Below are positions 17,122-25,169 of a stretch of 64,000 nt of DNA, piece after piece. The DNA comes from Pseudarthrobacter equi. GTDB lineage: Bacteria; Actinomycetota; Actinomycetes; Actinomycetales; Micrococcaceae. The translations under genes were made by a program, and so were the position numbers. The notes below the pieces were generated by a model. That model was not told the DNA's origin, did not search any database, and worked only from the letters and a program-made list of their open reading frames with translations. Within the stretch, counting starts at the first letter, position 1. Every line of letters begins with the position of its first letter. The stretch spans positions 3,472,001-3,536,000 of the forward strand of contig NZ_LT629779.1 of NCBI RefSeq assembly GCF_900105535.1. The letters run 5' to 3'.

Positions 17122-18537
17122 TCACGCCGCTGCGTGCTCCGCCCCGGCCTGAGCTTCCCCGGCGCCGCGGTACTTCCGGATGGTGGCGCTGATGACGGCG
17201 GCGATGGTGCACATGGCGGCCGCACCCAGCCACGCGTAGGTGTAGTGCCCCGTGGCGTCCCGGAGCGCACCTGCGGCCAGCGCTGCGGCGGCGGCCCCCA
17301 GCTGGTGCGCCGCGAACACCCAGCCGAACACCACGCTGCCGTCCGCACCGAAGGTTTCGCGGCAGATGGCGGCCGTTGGGGGCACGGTGGCCACCCAGTC
17401 CAGGCCATAGATCACCACGAACACGATCATGCTGGGCTGGACCTCGGCGCTGAGCAGCAGCGGGAGCACCAGCAGGCCGATGCCGCGGAACTGGTAGTAG
17501 ACGGCCAGCAGGACGCGCGGGTTGAACCTGTCCGTGAGCCACCCGGAGGCGATGGTTCCGAGGATGTCGAAGATCCCGACGACGGCCAGCAGCCCCGCGG
17601 CGGTGGTTTCCGGCATGCCGTGGTCGTGCGCAGAGGGGATGAAGTGGGTGCCGATCAGGCCATTGGTGGTGGCGCCGCAGATCGCGAAGCCGGCGGCCAG
17701 TGCCCAGAACGTACGCACCTTGCTGGCCCGGCGGAGCACCTGCAGGGCGCGGACGGCAGCGTTGGCGCGCGGACCGGCGTCGGTGGCAGGCTGCGCCGGT
17801 GCCGCTCCCCGTGACTGAATTGCAGCCGCTGACCGCGTTTCTTCCGGGTCAGCGCCGTAGGGCAGGACGCCGGCTTCAGCAGGCGAGTTCTTGAGGAACT
17901 TCAGCACCAGCGGGACCACGGCCAGGGCACCGGCAGCGATCAGCAGCGAAGCTTGCCGCCAGCCCGGGTCCTGCGCGAGCATGGCGATGAGGGGCAGGAA
18001 GACCAGCTGGCCCGCGGCGCTGCCGGCCGTCAGGATGCCGATCACCAGTCCGCGGCTCCTGGTGAACCAGGTGTTGGCGATGGTGGCGGCGAAGACCAGT
18101 GCCATGGAGCCGGTGCCCAGGCCGATCAGCAGGCCCCAGGTCAGCAGGATCTGCCAGGACTGGTTCACCAGGACGGTGAGGGCGCTTCCCATGCCGATCA
18201 GCACCAGTGCCGTGGCCGTCACGGCCCTGACACCGAAGCGCTCCATCAGGGCCGCGGCGAACGGTGCCGTCAGGCCGAACAGGACCAGGTTGATGCTGAC
18301 CGCCGCGGACAGGACGGTGGTACTCCAGCCGAATTCCTGCTGCAGCGGGACCATGAGCACTCCCGGCGCTGCCCGGAAACCGGCTGCGCCCACCAGGGCG
18401 AGGAAGGCCACGGCCGCCACGATCCAGGCGGGGTGCAGCCGGCGGGGAGGACGTGCCTGCTCCGCGCCGTTGGGGCGTTCCGGGGCATCGGCCGCCTGCT
18501 CGTCGGGGACGGCCGTTTCGTCGGGCAGGGTGCTCAT
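17122..18537 (-). CDS. MFS transporter (OFA/monocarboxylate-like)
   Basis: A 471-residue major facilitator with 12 membrane segments split by a central loop at about 215-250. The N-terminal half carries APGVLMVPLQQEFGWSTTVLS, a pattern of OFA and monocarboxylate-type MFS proteins, and the loop between helices 2 and 3 has ALMERFGVRAV. Its start overlaps the HxlR stop by four bases, and the pairing of an HxlR regulator with an MFS pump is common for inducible efflux. The substrate is unknown. Confidence 0.88.
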   Translation of the reverse strand: MSTLPDETAVPDEQAADAPERPNGAEQARPPRRLHPAWIVAAVAFLALVGAAGFRAAPGVLMVPLQQEFGWSTTVLSAAVSINLVLFGLTAPFAAALMERFGVRAVTATALVLIGMGSALTVLVNQSWQILLTWGLLIGLGTGSMALVFAATIANTWFTRSRGLVIGILTAGSAAGQLVFLPLIAMLAQDPGWRQASLLIAAGALAVVPLVLKFLKNSPAEAGVLPYGADPEETRSAAAIQSRGAAPAQPATDAGPRANAAVRALQVLRRASKVRTFWALAAGFAICGATTNGLIGTHFIPSAHDHGMPETTAAGLLAVVGIFDILGTIASGWLTDRFNPRVLLAVYYQFRGIGLLVLPLLLSAEVQPSMIVFVVIYGLDWVATVPPTAAICRETFGADGSVVFGWVFAAHQLGAAAAALAAGALRDATGHYTYAWLGAAAMCTIAAVISATIRKYRGAGEAQAGAEHAAA

Positions 18538-19040
18538 GCCGCGGTTCCGTTGTGGGTGGCGGTGGCAAGGGCCACGGGCGTTTCGGACCGCGTCTGGCTG
18601 TGCCAGCTGGTGTTGGCGGCGGTGAGCTGCTGGCCGCAGGACGTGCAGGTATCGGCGGACGTGGTGCGCTGCCCGCAGTCCGAATGGATCACGAACATGT
18701 GGGCCTTCTCCGAGGGCGCCGGTAGGTGCTTCTCCGACCAGATCGTCACAGCGTTCAGGACCGGGAGCACGTCCTCGCCTTTGACGGTGAGGACGTACTC
18801 CTGGCGGGTGCGGCCGCCGTCGTCGTAGGCCTGCTTCGCCAGCAGCCCGGCGTCGACCAGGCCTGCAAGGCGCTTGGTGAGCACCGAGTCCGCCGCCTCC
18901 AGCCGGGCCTTCATGGCGTCGAAGCGGCCGTTGCCGAAGAAGACCTCGCGGAGGACCAGGATGGTCCAGGGGTCACCCAGGACGTCCAGGCCGCGGGCCA
19001 TGCTGCAGTTTCGGCGGGACCAGTCTGATCGAAGTGGCAT
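18534..19040 (-). CDS. HxlR family regulator with C-terminal zinc-ribbon-like tail
   Basis: A 168-residue regulator. The HxlR core spans residues 10-105: NCSMARGLDVLGDPWTILVL, a redox-capable Cys12 at the usual position, and the helix RLAGLVDAGLLAKQ. Residues 119-137 add HSDCGQR and CTSCGQQ, so His119, Cys122, Cys132 and Cys135 could bind zinc. The gene heads an operon with an MFS pump (4-base overlap) and an SDR, which it probably controls by derepression. A small gap and opposite metabolic content separate it from metB. Confidence 0.88.
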   Translation of the reverse strand: MPLRSDWSRRNCSMARGLDVLGDPWTILVLREVFFGNGRFDAMKARLEAADSVLTKRLAGLVDAGLLAKQAYDDGGRTRQEYVLTVKGEDVLPVLNAVTIWSEKHLPAPSEKAHMFVIHSDCGQRTTSADTCTSCGQQLTAANTSWHSQTRSETPVALATATHNGTAA

Positions 19041-19091
19041 ACCGGAAACGCTAGCTGACTTCTTTCAAGAAAGCCAGCATCCGACCCACCG

Positions 19092-20255
19092 TTACGGGAT
19101 CGCAGAGAACGCCTGTTCCAGGTCGGCCACCAGGTCCTCTTTGTCCTCAATGCCGCAGGAGAGGCGCAGCAGGTTCACCGGCACGGCAAGCTCGGTGCCC
19201 TTGACCGAAGCGTGGGTCATTTCGGACGGGTAGTTCATCAGCGATTCGATGCCGCCCAGGGATTCGGCCAGCGTGAACACCGAGGTGGATTCGGCCACCT
19301 TCCGGGCAGCCGCCTCGCCGCCCTTGAACTGCACGGACACCATGCCGCCGAAGCTCCGCATCTGCTTGCTGGCCAGCTCGTGCCCGGGGTGGGACGGCAG
19401 GCCCGGGTACAGGACGGCTTCCACCTCGGGGCGTTCCAGCAGCCATTCGGCCACGGCCTGGCCGTTCTCGCTGTGGCGGTCCATCCGCACGCCCAGGGTC
19501 TTCAGGCCGCGGGTGGTGAGGAAAGCGTCCATCGGCCCGGACACCGCACCCACGGCGAACTGCACGAAGCCGATCTTTTCCGCCAGCTCAGCATCCTTGA
19601 CCACCACGGCGCCGCCCACTACGTCCGAGTGGCCGCCGATGTACTTCGTGGTGGAGTGGACCACGACGTCGGCGCCCAGGGCGAGCGGGTTCTGCAGGTA
19701 GGGAGACGCGAAGGTGTTGTCGACCACCAGGAGGGCACCGGCGTCGTGCGCTATGTCCGCGAGCGCGGCGATGTCCGTGATCTTCATCAAGGGGTTGGAC
19801 GGGGTCTCCACCCACACGAAGCGGGTCTTGTTGGCGGCGACGGCGCTGCGGACGGTGTCCAGGTTGGCCATGTCCACCGGGGTATTGCCGATGCCCCAGT
19901 CGCCCAGCACGCGGCTGATCAGCCGGTACGTGCCGCCGTAGGCATCGTTGCCGAGCACGATGTGGTCACCGGGCCGGGTGAGGGCCCGGATCAGGGCGTC
20001 CTCAGCCGCCAGGCCCGAGCTGAAGCTGTAGGCGTGGGTTCCCAATTCCAGTGCGGCCAGCTGTTCCTGCAGGGCGTCCCGGGTGGGATTTCCGCCGCGG
20101 CCGTACTCGTAGCCGCCACGGAGATTGCCGATGCCGTCTTGCGCGTACGTCGAGCTGAAGTGCAGCGGGGGCACCACCGCGCCCGTGCGGGGCTCGAAGG
20201 CCTGGCCGGCGTGGACGGCGCGGGTGTTGAAACCTTGGTTTTCCTGCAGGGACAT
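19092..20255 (-). CDS. metB: cystathionine gamma-synthase
   Basis: A 387-residue PLP enzyme of the Cys/Met metabolism family. The PLP lysine is Lys204 in VVVHSTTKYIGGHSD, and YEYGRGGNPTRDALQ and ETPSNPLMKITDIA are family hallmarks. It condenses an O-acyl-homoserine with cysteine, or works as cystathionine gamma-lyase; sequence alone does not decide. A strong AAGGAGCACC precedes ATG 20255. It follows the cystathionine beta-synthase gene by 67 bases on the same strand, so the pair can run transsulfuration in both directions, as in mycobacteria. Confidence 0.92.
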   Translation of the reverse strand: MSLQENQGFNTRAVHAGQAFEPRTGAVVPPLHFSSTYAQDGIGNLRGGYEYGRGGNPTRDALQEQLAALELGTHAYSFSSGLAAEDALIRALTRPGDHIVLGNDAYGGTYRLISRVLGDWGIGNTPVDMANLDTVRSAVAANKTRFVWVETPSNPLMKITDIAALADIAHDAGALLVVDNTFASPYLQNPLALGADVVVHSTTKYIGGHSDVVGGAVVVKDAELAEKIGFVQFAVGAVSGPMDAFLTTRGLKTLGVRMDRHSENGQAVAEWLLERPEVEAVLYPGLPSHPGHELASKQMRSFGGMVSVQFKGGEAAARKVAESTSVFTLAESLGGIESLMNYPSEMTHASVKGTELAVPVNLLRLSCGIEDKEDLVADLEQAFSAIP

Positions 20256-20322
20256 GGTGCTCCTTCGTGTGTCTGGTTTCGACGGGCCCAGCCACCGCCG
20301 GCGGCCGGGCCAACTGCCGGGA

Positions 20323-21708
20323 TTAGTTGCTGAGGTACGCCAGAAGGTCGTGCCGGGTGAGGATGCCGATGGGGGCGCCCACGAACGTGACCATCACGGT
20401 GTCCACGTCGGAGAGCAGCTCGCGGGCCGCCGAGATGCTTTCCAGCGATCCGATGACGGGCAGCTTGGGGCCCATGTGTTCGGCGATCTTGTCCGTCAGC
20501 TTGGCTTCGCCGCGGAAGAGCTTGGCCGTCAGGGTGCGTTCGTCCACGGCGCCGAGGACCTCGCCCATCACCACCGGGGGTTCCTGCGAGAGCACCGGGA
20601 TGTGGCTGACGCCGAACTCGTTCATGATGTTGATGACGTCGCGGACCGACTCGTTGGGGTGGATGTGCACCAGGTCCGGCAGTTCACCGTTCTTGGACTT
20701 GATGACCTCGCCCACGGACGTTTCCTCGCCGCCGGCCAGGAAGCCGTAGGAGCGCATCCACTGGTCGTTGAAGATCTTGGCGAGGTAACCGCGCCCGGAG
20801 TCAGGCAGGATCACGACGACGACGGCTGATTCGGGGAGGTCCTTCGCCGCCTGCAGGGCGGCCACCACGGCCATCCCCGACGAGCCGCCCACCAGGAGCC
20901 CTTCTTCGCGGGCAAGCCGGCGGGTCATGGCGAAGGAGTCTGCGTCGGTGACGGCGATGACCTGGTCCGGGACGGACTTGTCGTAGTTCGCCGGCCACAT
21001 GTCCTCGCCCACGCCCTCGACGAAGTACGGCCGGCCGGTACCGCCCGAGTAGACCGAACCCGACGGATCCGCTCCGATGATCCGGACCACGCCGCCGTCG
21101 GACTCGGGACGGTCCGCCGAAACCTCCTTGAGGTAGCGGCCGGTGCCGGTGATGGTGCCCCCGGTGCCTGCCCCGATGACCACATGGGTGACCTTGCCGT
21201 CGGTGTCCTGCCATATCTCCGGACCGGTAGTTTTGTAGTGGCTGCCCGGCGCTGCCGGGTTGGAGAACTGGTCCGGCTTGTAGGCGCCCGGCGTTTCGCG
21301 GACCAGCCGGTCCGAGACGCCGTAGTAGCTCTGTGGGCTGTCCGGCGGCACGGCGGTGGGTGTGACCACAACCTCGGCGCCGTACGCCTGCAGGACCGCC
21401 CGTTTGTCCTCGCCCACCTTGTCCGGGACGACGAAGATGCACTTGTAGCCCTTTTGCTGTGCCACGAGTGCCAGGCCCACTCCGGTGTTGCCGGAGGTGG
21501 GTTCGATGATGGTGCCGCCGGGCTGCAGTTTGCCTTCCCGTTCGGCGTCCTCAACCATCTGCGCCGCGATGCGGTCTTTGATGGACCCGCCAGGGTTCAG
21601 GTACTCAACTTTCACAAGAACGGTGGCCCTGATGCCCTCGGTCACGTGGTTGAGTTTGATGAGCGGGGTGTTGCCGATGAGGTCCAGGATGGACTGGGCG
21701 TACTTCAT
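20323..21708 (-). CDS. cbs: cystathionine beta-synthase
   Basis: A 461-residue PLP enzyme. The catalytic domain (1-330) has GNTPLIKLNHV, NPGGSIKDRIA with PLP Lys44, TSGNTGVGLALVA and GAGTGGTITGTGRYLK; two CBS domains follow from about 345. It joins homocysteine to serine to give cystathionine. The catalytic domain lacks the N-terminal heme segment of animal CBS. ATG 21708 was used because the family begins there; no clear Shine-Dalgarno precedes it. It is the first gene of the cbs-metB pair and divergent from an ion transporter gene. Confidence 0.93.
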   Translation of the reverse strand: MKYAQSILDLIGNTPLIKLNHVTEGIRATVLVKVEYLNPGGSIKDRIAAQMVEDAEREGKLQPGGTIIEPTSGNTGVGLALVAQQKGYKCIFVVPDKVGEDKRAVLQAYGAEVVVTPTAVPPDSPQSYYGVSDRLVRETPGAYKPDQFSNPAAPGSHYKTTGPEIWQDTDGKVTHVVIGAGTGGTITGTGRYLKEVSADRPESDGGVVRIIGADPSGSVYSGGTGRPYFVEGVGEDMWPANYDKSVPDQVIAVTDADSFAMTRRLAREEGLLVGGSSGMAVVAALQAAKDLPESAVVVVILPDSGRGYLAKIFNDQWMRSYGFLAGGEETSVGEVIKSKNGELPDLVHIHPNESVRDVINIMNEFGVSHIPVLSQEPPVVMGEVLGAVDERTLTAKLFRGEAKLTDKIAEHMGPKLPVIGSLESISAARELLSDVDTVMVTFVGAPIGILTRHDLLAYLSN

Positions 21709-21767
21709 AGGTATAAAGCTACCGCTTCCTGCACGCGCCACCCGGCCCGGGGTGCGACGATAAGGCG

Positions 21768-22955
21768 GTGAAGCAGTTCGCATGGGCCAAGGCTGCCCGC
21801 AGTTACCTGCTGCCCGGTGCCGCGCTGGCGGCAGGCCTGGCAGCACTGGCCACAGGCATACTCCCCCTGCCGGCGTTCAGTGAGCTGGCCGGACGGACGG
21901 TGCCCATCCTGGGCTTTGTCCTGGCCATGTCCATGGTCACCGAACTGGTGGACGAGGCCGGGCTCTTCCGCGCGGTGACGGGAAGGCTCGCAGCCCTGGG
22001 CCGGGGCAGGGTGTTCACGCTGTGGCTGCTGGTGATCGCACTGGCCACCGTGTCCACGGTCTTCCTATCCCTGGACACCACCGCTGTACTGGTGACGCCG
22101 GTGGTGGTCCTCCTGGCCATGCACGCCGGAATTCCGCCGCTGCCGTTCGCCCTGACCAGCATCTGGCTGGCCAACACGGCCTCGCTGCTGCTGCCCGTCT
22201 CCAACCTGACCAACCTGCTGGCCCAGGAGCGGCTGGGGCTGAGCCCGGTGCAGTTCGCCGGGCTGGTGTGGGCGCCTGCAGCGGTGGGCTTGTTGGTCCC
22301 CCTTGTCCTGCTGTGGCTGGCGTTCCGGCGCGACCTCCGCGGGCAGTACCGGCCACGGCCCGTCCGCCCGGCCCGGGACCGGCCCCTTCTGGCGATAGCC
22401 GCGGCCACGCTGCTGGTCCTGCTGCCGGCGCTGGTGTCCGGCCTGCCGGTCCAGTACCCCGCACTTGCCGCGGCCGCTTTCCTCATGGCTGTGTTCGCCT
22501 GGCGCCGGCCGGCGGCCTTGAAGTGGTCCATGGTGCCGTGGCGGCCCCTGATGCTGACGGCCGGACTGTTCATGCTGATGGAAGCCCTGCATGCCAACGG
22601 CCTCACCGCCCTGCTCGATGGCGTGGCAGGTTCCGGCGAGGACCTTCGCGCACTCCTTCAGCTGGCCGGGGTGGGGGCGGGCGCTGCGAACGTGGCCAAC
22701 AACCTGCCGGCCTACCTCGCCTTGGAACCCGTGGCGGACTCCCCCGCCCGGCTTGCCGCGCTCCTGATCGGGGTCAACCTTGGGCCGCTGGTGAGCCCGT
22801 GGGCATCCCTGGCCACGCTGCTGTGGCACGAGCGGCTCCGCGTTCTGAACGTCCCCGTCAGGTGGGGCGGCTTCGCGCTGGCCGGGCTGGTGGCGGCGCT
22901 GCTGACGCTCCCCCTCGCCGTCCTGGCCCTGTGGTCCGTGTCAGGAATGCACTAA
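21768..22955 (+). CDS. SLC13/ArsB-superfamily anion or Na+/H+ transporter
   Basis: A 395-residue protein with 10-12 hydrophobic segments of the ion-transporter superfamily that includes ArsB, NhaD and SLC13 carriers. SLDTTAVLVTPVVVLLA and the hairpin LANTASLLLPVSNLTNLL match the first conserved re-entrant region, and GAANVANNLPAYLALEPVA the second. Which ion is moved is not evident; no arsR or arsenate reductase is present, so arsenite export is unlikely. The start is GTG 21768 after AGGC. It shares a 59-base divergent promoter region with cbs. Confidence 0.82.
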   Translation: MKQFAWAKAARSYLLPGAALAAGLAALATGILPLPAFSELAGRTVPILGFVLAMSMVTELVDEAGLFRAVTGRLAALGRGRVFTLWLLVIALATVSTVFLSLDTTAVLVTPVVVLLAMHAGIPPLPFALTSIWLANTASLLLPVSNLTNLLAQERLGLSPVQFAGLVWAPAAVGLLVPLVLLWLAFRRDLRGQYRPRPVRPARDRPLLAIAAATLLVLLPALVSGLPVQYPALAAAAFLMAVFAWRRPAALKWSMVPWRPLMLTAGLFMLMEALHANGLTALLDGVAGSGEDLRALLQLAGVGAGAANVANNLPAYLALEPVADSPARLAALLIGVNLGPLVSPWASLATLLWHERLRVLNVPVRWGGFALAGLVAALLTLPLAVLALWSVSGMH

Positions 22956-22958
22956 GGC

Positions 22959-23387
22959 TCAGGCGCCTGCCGGTTGGTTGGCCCCGCCAGTTTCGCCGGC
23001 CTCGCTGGCGGGAAGGTTCTCCCACAGCCCCAGCACGTTGCCTTCGGTGTCCTTGAAATAAGCGAAGTGGCCCATGCCAGGGATGGTTTCCTTGGCCCGC
23101 ACCACCGCTCCACCCAGGGATTCGACAGCTTTGAGAGTGGCGTCGATGTCCGGCACATCCACGGTGATGACGGGTGAGGCCAGGTCCGCCTCCCGGTCCA
23201 TCATGCCCCCGTTGATCGCGCCCGGTTCCGTGGGCCTGCCCGAGGAGTCCATCGGCGTGGTGGTGACGTTGGTGTAGTAATCCATTCCCGGCACCGGTTC
23301 CAGTGTCCAGCCCAGGGCCTGCCGGTAGAACTCTGCTGCCCGTCCGCGGTCGTCCGCGGGGATTTCGAAATGCACTACTCCGCCCAT
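22959..23387 (-). CDS. VOC (glyoxalase/bleomycin-resistance fold) protein
   Basis: A 142-residue VOC-superfamily protein. It starts MGGVVHFEIPADDRGRAAEF, includes a metal-type strand VVRAKETIPGMGHFAYFKDTEGNVLGLWE, and ends in a polar tail. His6 and the Glu of GLWE are at the positions of metal ligands. The substrate is unknown; the group is annotated as VOC family protein. GGAAG 8 bases upstream supports ATG 23387; longer in-frame versions would cross the divergent glycosylase gene. Confidence 0.9.
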   Translation of the reverse strand: MGGVVHFEIPADDRGRAAEFYRQALGWTLEPVPGMDYYTNVTTTPMDSSGRPTEPGAINGGMMDREADLASPVITVDVPDIDATLKAVESLGGAVVRAKETIPGMGHFAYFKDTEGNVLGLWENLPASEAGETGGANQPAGA

Positions 23388-23507
23388 GGCGTCTTCCTGC
23401 CCTTCCCGGCCGGGCGCGGCGGCTCCGCGCCTCACGCTGGATTCTAGTCCGGCCCGTCTCCGCTGATAAGGGCCCGCCATGTCGCAGGGCCGTGGGACGA
23501 TTAAGGC

Positions 23508-24518
23508 ATGACCATCGCAGCAGCACCTCCCCGGCTTGCCGCCGGCGCGGACGTGTCCCTGTGCTGGTACCCGGAGGGCTCCTACAGCCTGGCCCGCACC
23601 CTTGGCCCGCTGCTGCGGGGCCACAGTGACCCCTCCTTCAGTGTCCAGGGAGACGTCATCTGGAACGCGTTCACCACGGCGGACGGTCCGGCCACGCTGC
23701 GACTCAGCCCGGTGGGAGGTACTGCTGCCGGAGCGCACGACGACGGCCCCGGGGTCCCTGCCCGGGTGGACGTCCAAGCGTGGGGACCGGGCGCCGAACT
23801 GGCGGCACGGGCAGCTCCCCGGCTGATGGGCGCAGATGACGACTGGTCCGGCTTCGACGAGCCGGAATTCCATGCCACGCTGCCCCGGATGGTCCGCGAA
23901 GCCCGGCGCCGGAGCCAGGCGCTGCGGCTCCCCGCCAGCGGCCGGATGGTCGACCAGCTGGTGCCCATCATCCTGGAGCAGAAGGTCACGGTCATCGAGG
24001 CCCGGCGGGGGTACCGGTACCTGGTGCAGCGGTACGGAACCCCTGCCCCGCCGGCCGGCACGTCAACACCCAAGGGCCTGCTGGTGCCGCCCACGGCCAC
24101 CCAATGGCTGCAGGTTCCCAGTTGGGAGTGGCACAAGGCCGGTGTGGGACCCCAGCGTTCGGCCACGGTCATGCGGGCGCTGCGCTCCGCCGCCGCGCTT
24201 GAACGGCTGGCCGGGCTGCCGGCGGCCGAGGCTGGGCTGAAGATGCAGACCATCCCGGGCATCGGGATCTGGACGGCGGCTGAAGTGGTGCAGCGGACCC
24301 ACGGCTGCCCGGACTCCATCGCCGTGGGTGACTACCACCTCGCGGCCTACGTGGGGGCGGCCCTGACCGGACGCCGGACCGACGACGCCGGGATGCTCCG
24401 CCTGCTCGAACCCTGGAACGGTCAGCGGCAGCGGGTAGTACGGATGATCCAGAGCACCGGCTTCCGCAAGCCGACTTTTGGCCCCCGGATGACCATCCAG
24501 GACCACCGCGGGCACTAA
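23508..24518 (+). CDS. AlkA-like DNA-3-methyladenine glycosylase
   Basis: A 336-residue HhH-GPD protein. The helix-hairpin-helix lies near residues 248-258 (TIPGIGIWTAA) and is followed by the catalytic Asp275 in IAVGDYHLAAYVG, as in AlkA. The N-terminal 110 residues have the beta-sheet AlkA-like pattern. It removes alkylated bases in base excision repair. The insert PPAGTSTPKGLLVPPTATQW lengthens the region before the hairpin. The gene stands alone, divergent from the VOC gene. Confidence 0.88.
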   Translation: MTIAAAPPRLAAGADVSLCWYPEGSYSLARTLGPLLRGHSDPSFSVQGDVIWNAFTTADGPATLRLSPVGGTAAGAHDDGPGVPARVDVQAWGPGAELAARAAPRLMGADDDWSGFDEPEFHATLPRMVREARRRSQALRLPASGRMVDQLVPIILEQKVTVIEARRGYRYLVQRYGTPAPPAGTSTPKGLLVPPTATQWLQVPSWEWHKAGVGPQRSATVMRALRSAAALERLAGLPAAEAGLKMQTIPGIGIWTAAEVVQRTHGCPDSIAVGDYHLAAYVGAALTGRRTDDAGMLRLLEPWNGQRQRVVRMIQSTGFRKPTFGPRMTIQDHRGH

Positions 24519-24567
24519 CCGCCGGACTGAACGCGTAAGGCGGCCCGCAGGTGGGTAAGGTATCCGG

Positions 24568-25122
24568 ATGGATGCGGCAACGAATGCGACCCCCGGTACC
24601 AATGAGCCCGAAGAGGACAGCCATGTCCAGCTTCAACTGGCCATCTTCAACGTCACCCGCGAGGCGGAGGGCAACGACCTGGAGGAGATCAAGGCGAGGC
24701 TCCGGGCGGAATTCGCCCGCCGCGGCGTCCAGTCGCCGCCGGCCACCTGGCTGGACTCGGTGGCGTCCGCCGCGTTCTACGGGAAGCCGTATCTCGTGGA
24801 CCTCCCCTCCGCGCTGGCCGCTGATGATGCAGTGCCCGCGCCCACCGAGGAGGTGAGGGAACAGCTCGAACTGCGGCGGGAGCTCCGGAACGAAAAGCTG
24901 CCCGCGGGCATCCTCCCCGCCGCGTCCGAATGGAAGCTGTCGCGGGACGAGGTGACCACGGCCGGACCCGCCCCATCGCCGGGCGGGCGTCCCGCCCACA
25001 GCGCGGAAGGGAGTGCCGCCGGCTTCCGCCCGCTGCTCGTGGCAGCCGCGCTCGCCGCCGCCGTCGTCCTGGCGTTTGCCGCTGCGCGGTCAACCCGCCG
25101 AGGCGCCCGCCGGACAAAATAG
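24568..25122 (+). CDS. uncharacterised protein with C-terminal membrane anchor
   Basis: A 184-residue protein I do not recognise. Residues 20-120 are charged and partly helical (EEIKARLRAEFARRGV; EEVREQLELRRELRNE), with WLDSVASAAFYGKPYLVDLP as the most distinctive block. A Pro/Gly linker leads to one hydrophobic segment at about 154-173, followed by a basic tail (RSTRRGARRTK), so it is probably tail-anchored with the N-terminus in the cytosol. It starts 49 bases after the glycosylase stop and may be cotranscribed with it. Confidence 0.72.
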   Translation: MDAATNATPGTNEPEEDSHVQLQLAIFNVTREAEGNDLEEIKARLRAEFARRGVQSPPATWLDSVASAAFYGKPYLVDLPSALAADDAVPAPTEEVREQLELRRELRNEKLPAGILPAASEWKLSRDEVTTAGPAPSPGGRPAHSAEGSAAGFRPLLVAAALAAAVVLAFAAARSTRRGARRTK

Positions 25123-25169
25123 GCCGCCTCTGCCAAAGGTAGGGCTGCGCCGCAGGAACGAAGGAAGGG

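Noticed and set aside
20256..21767. SAM riboswitch for the cbs-metB genes
   Set aside because: The intergenic gaps are only 59 and 67 bases, too short for a known SAM riboswitch.
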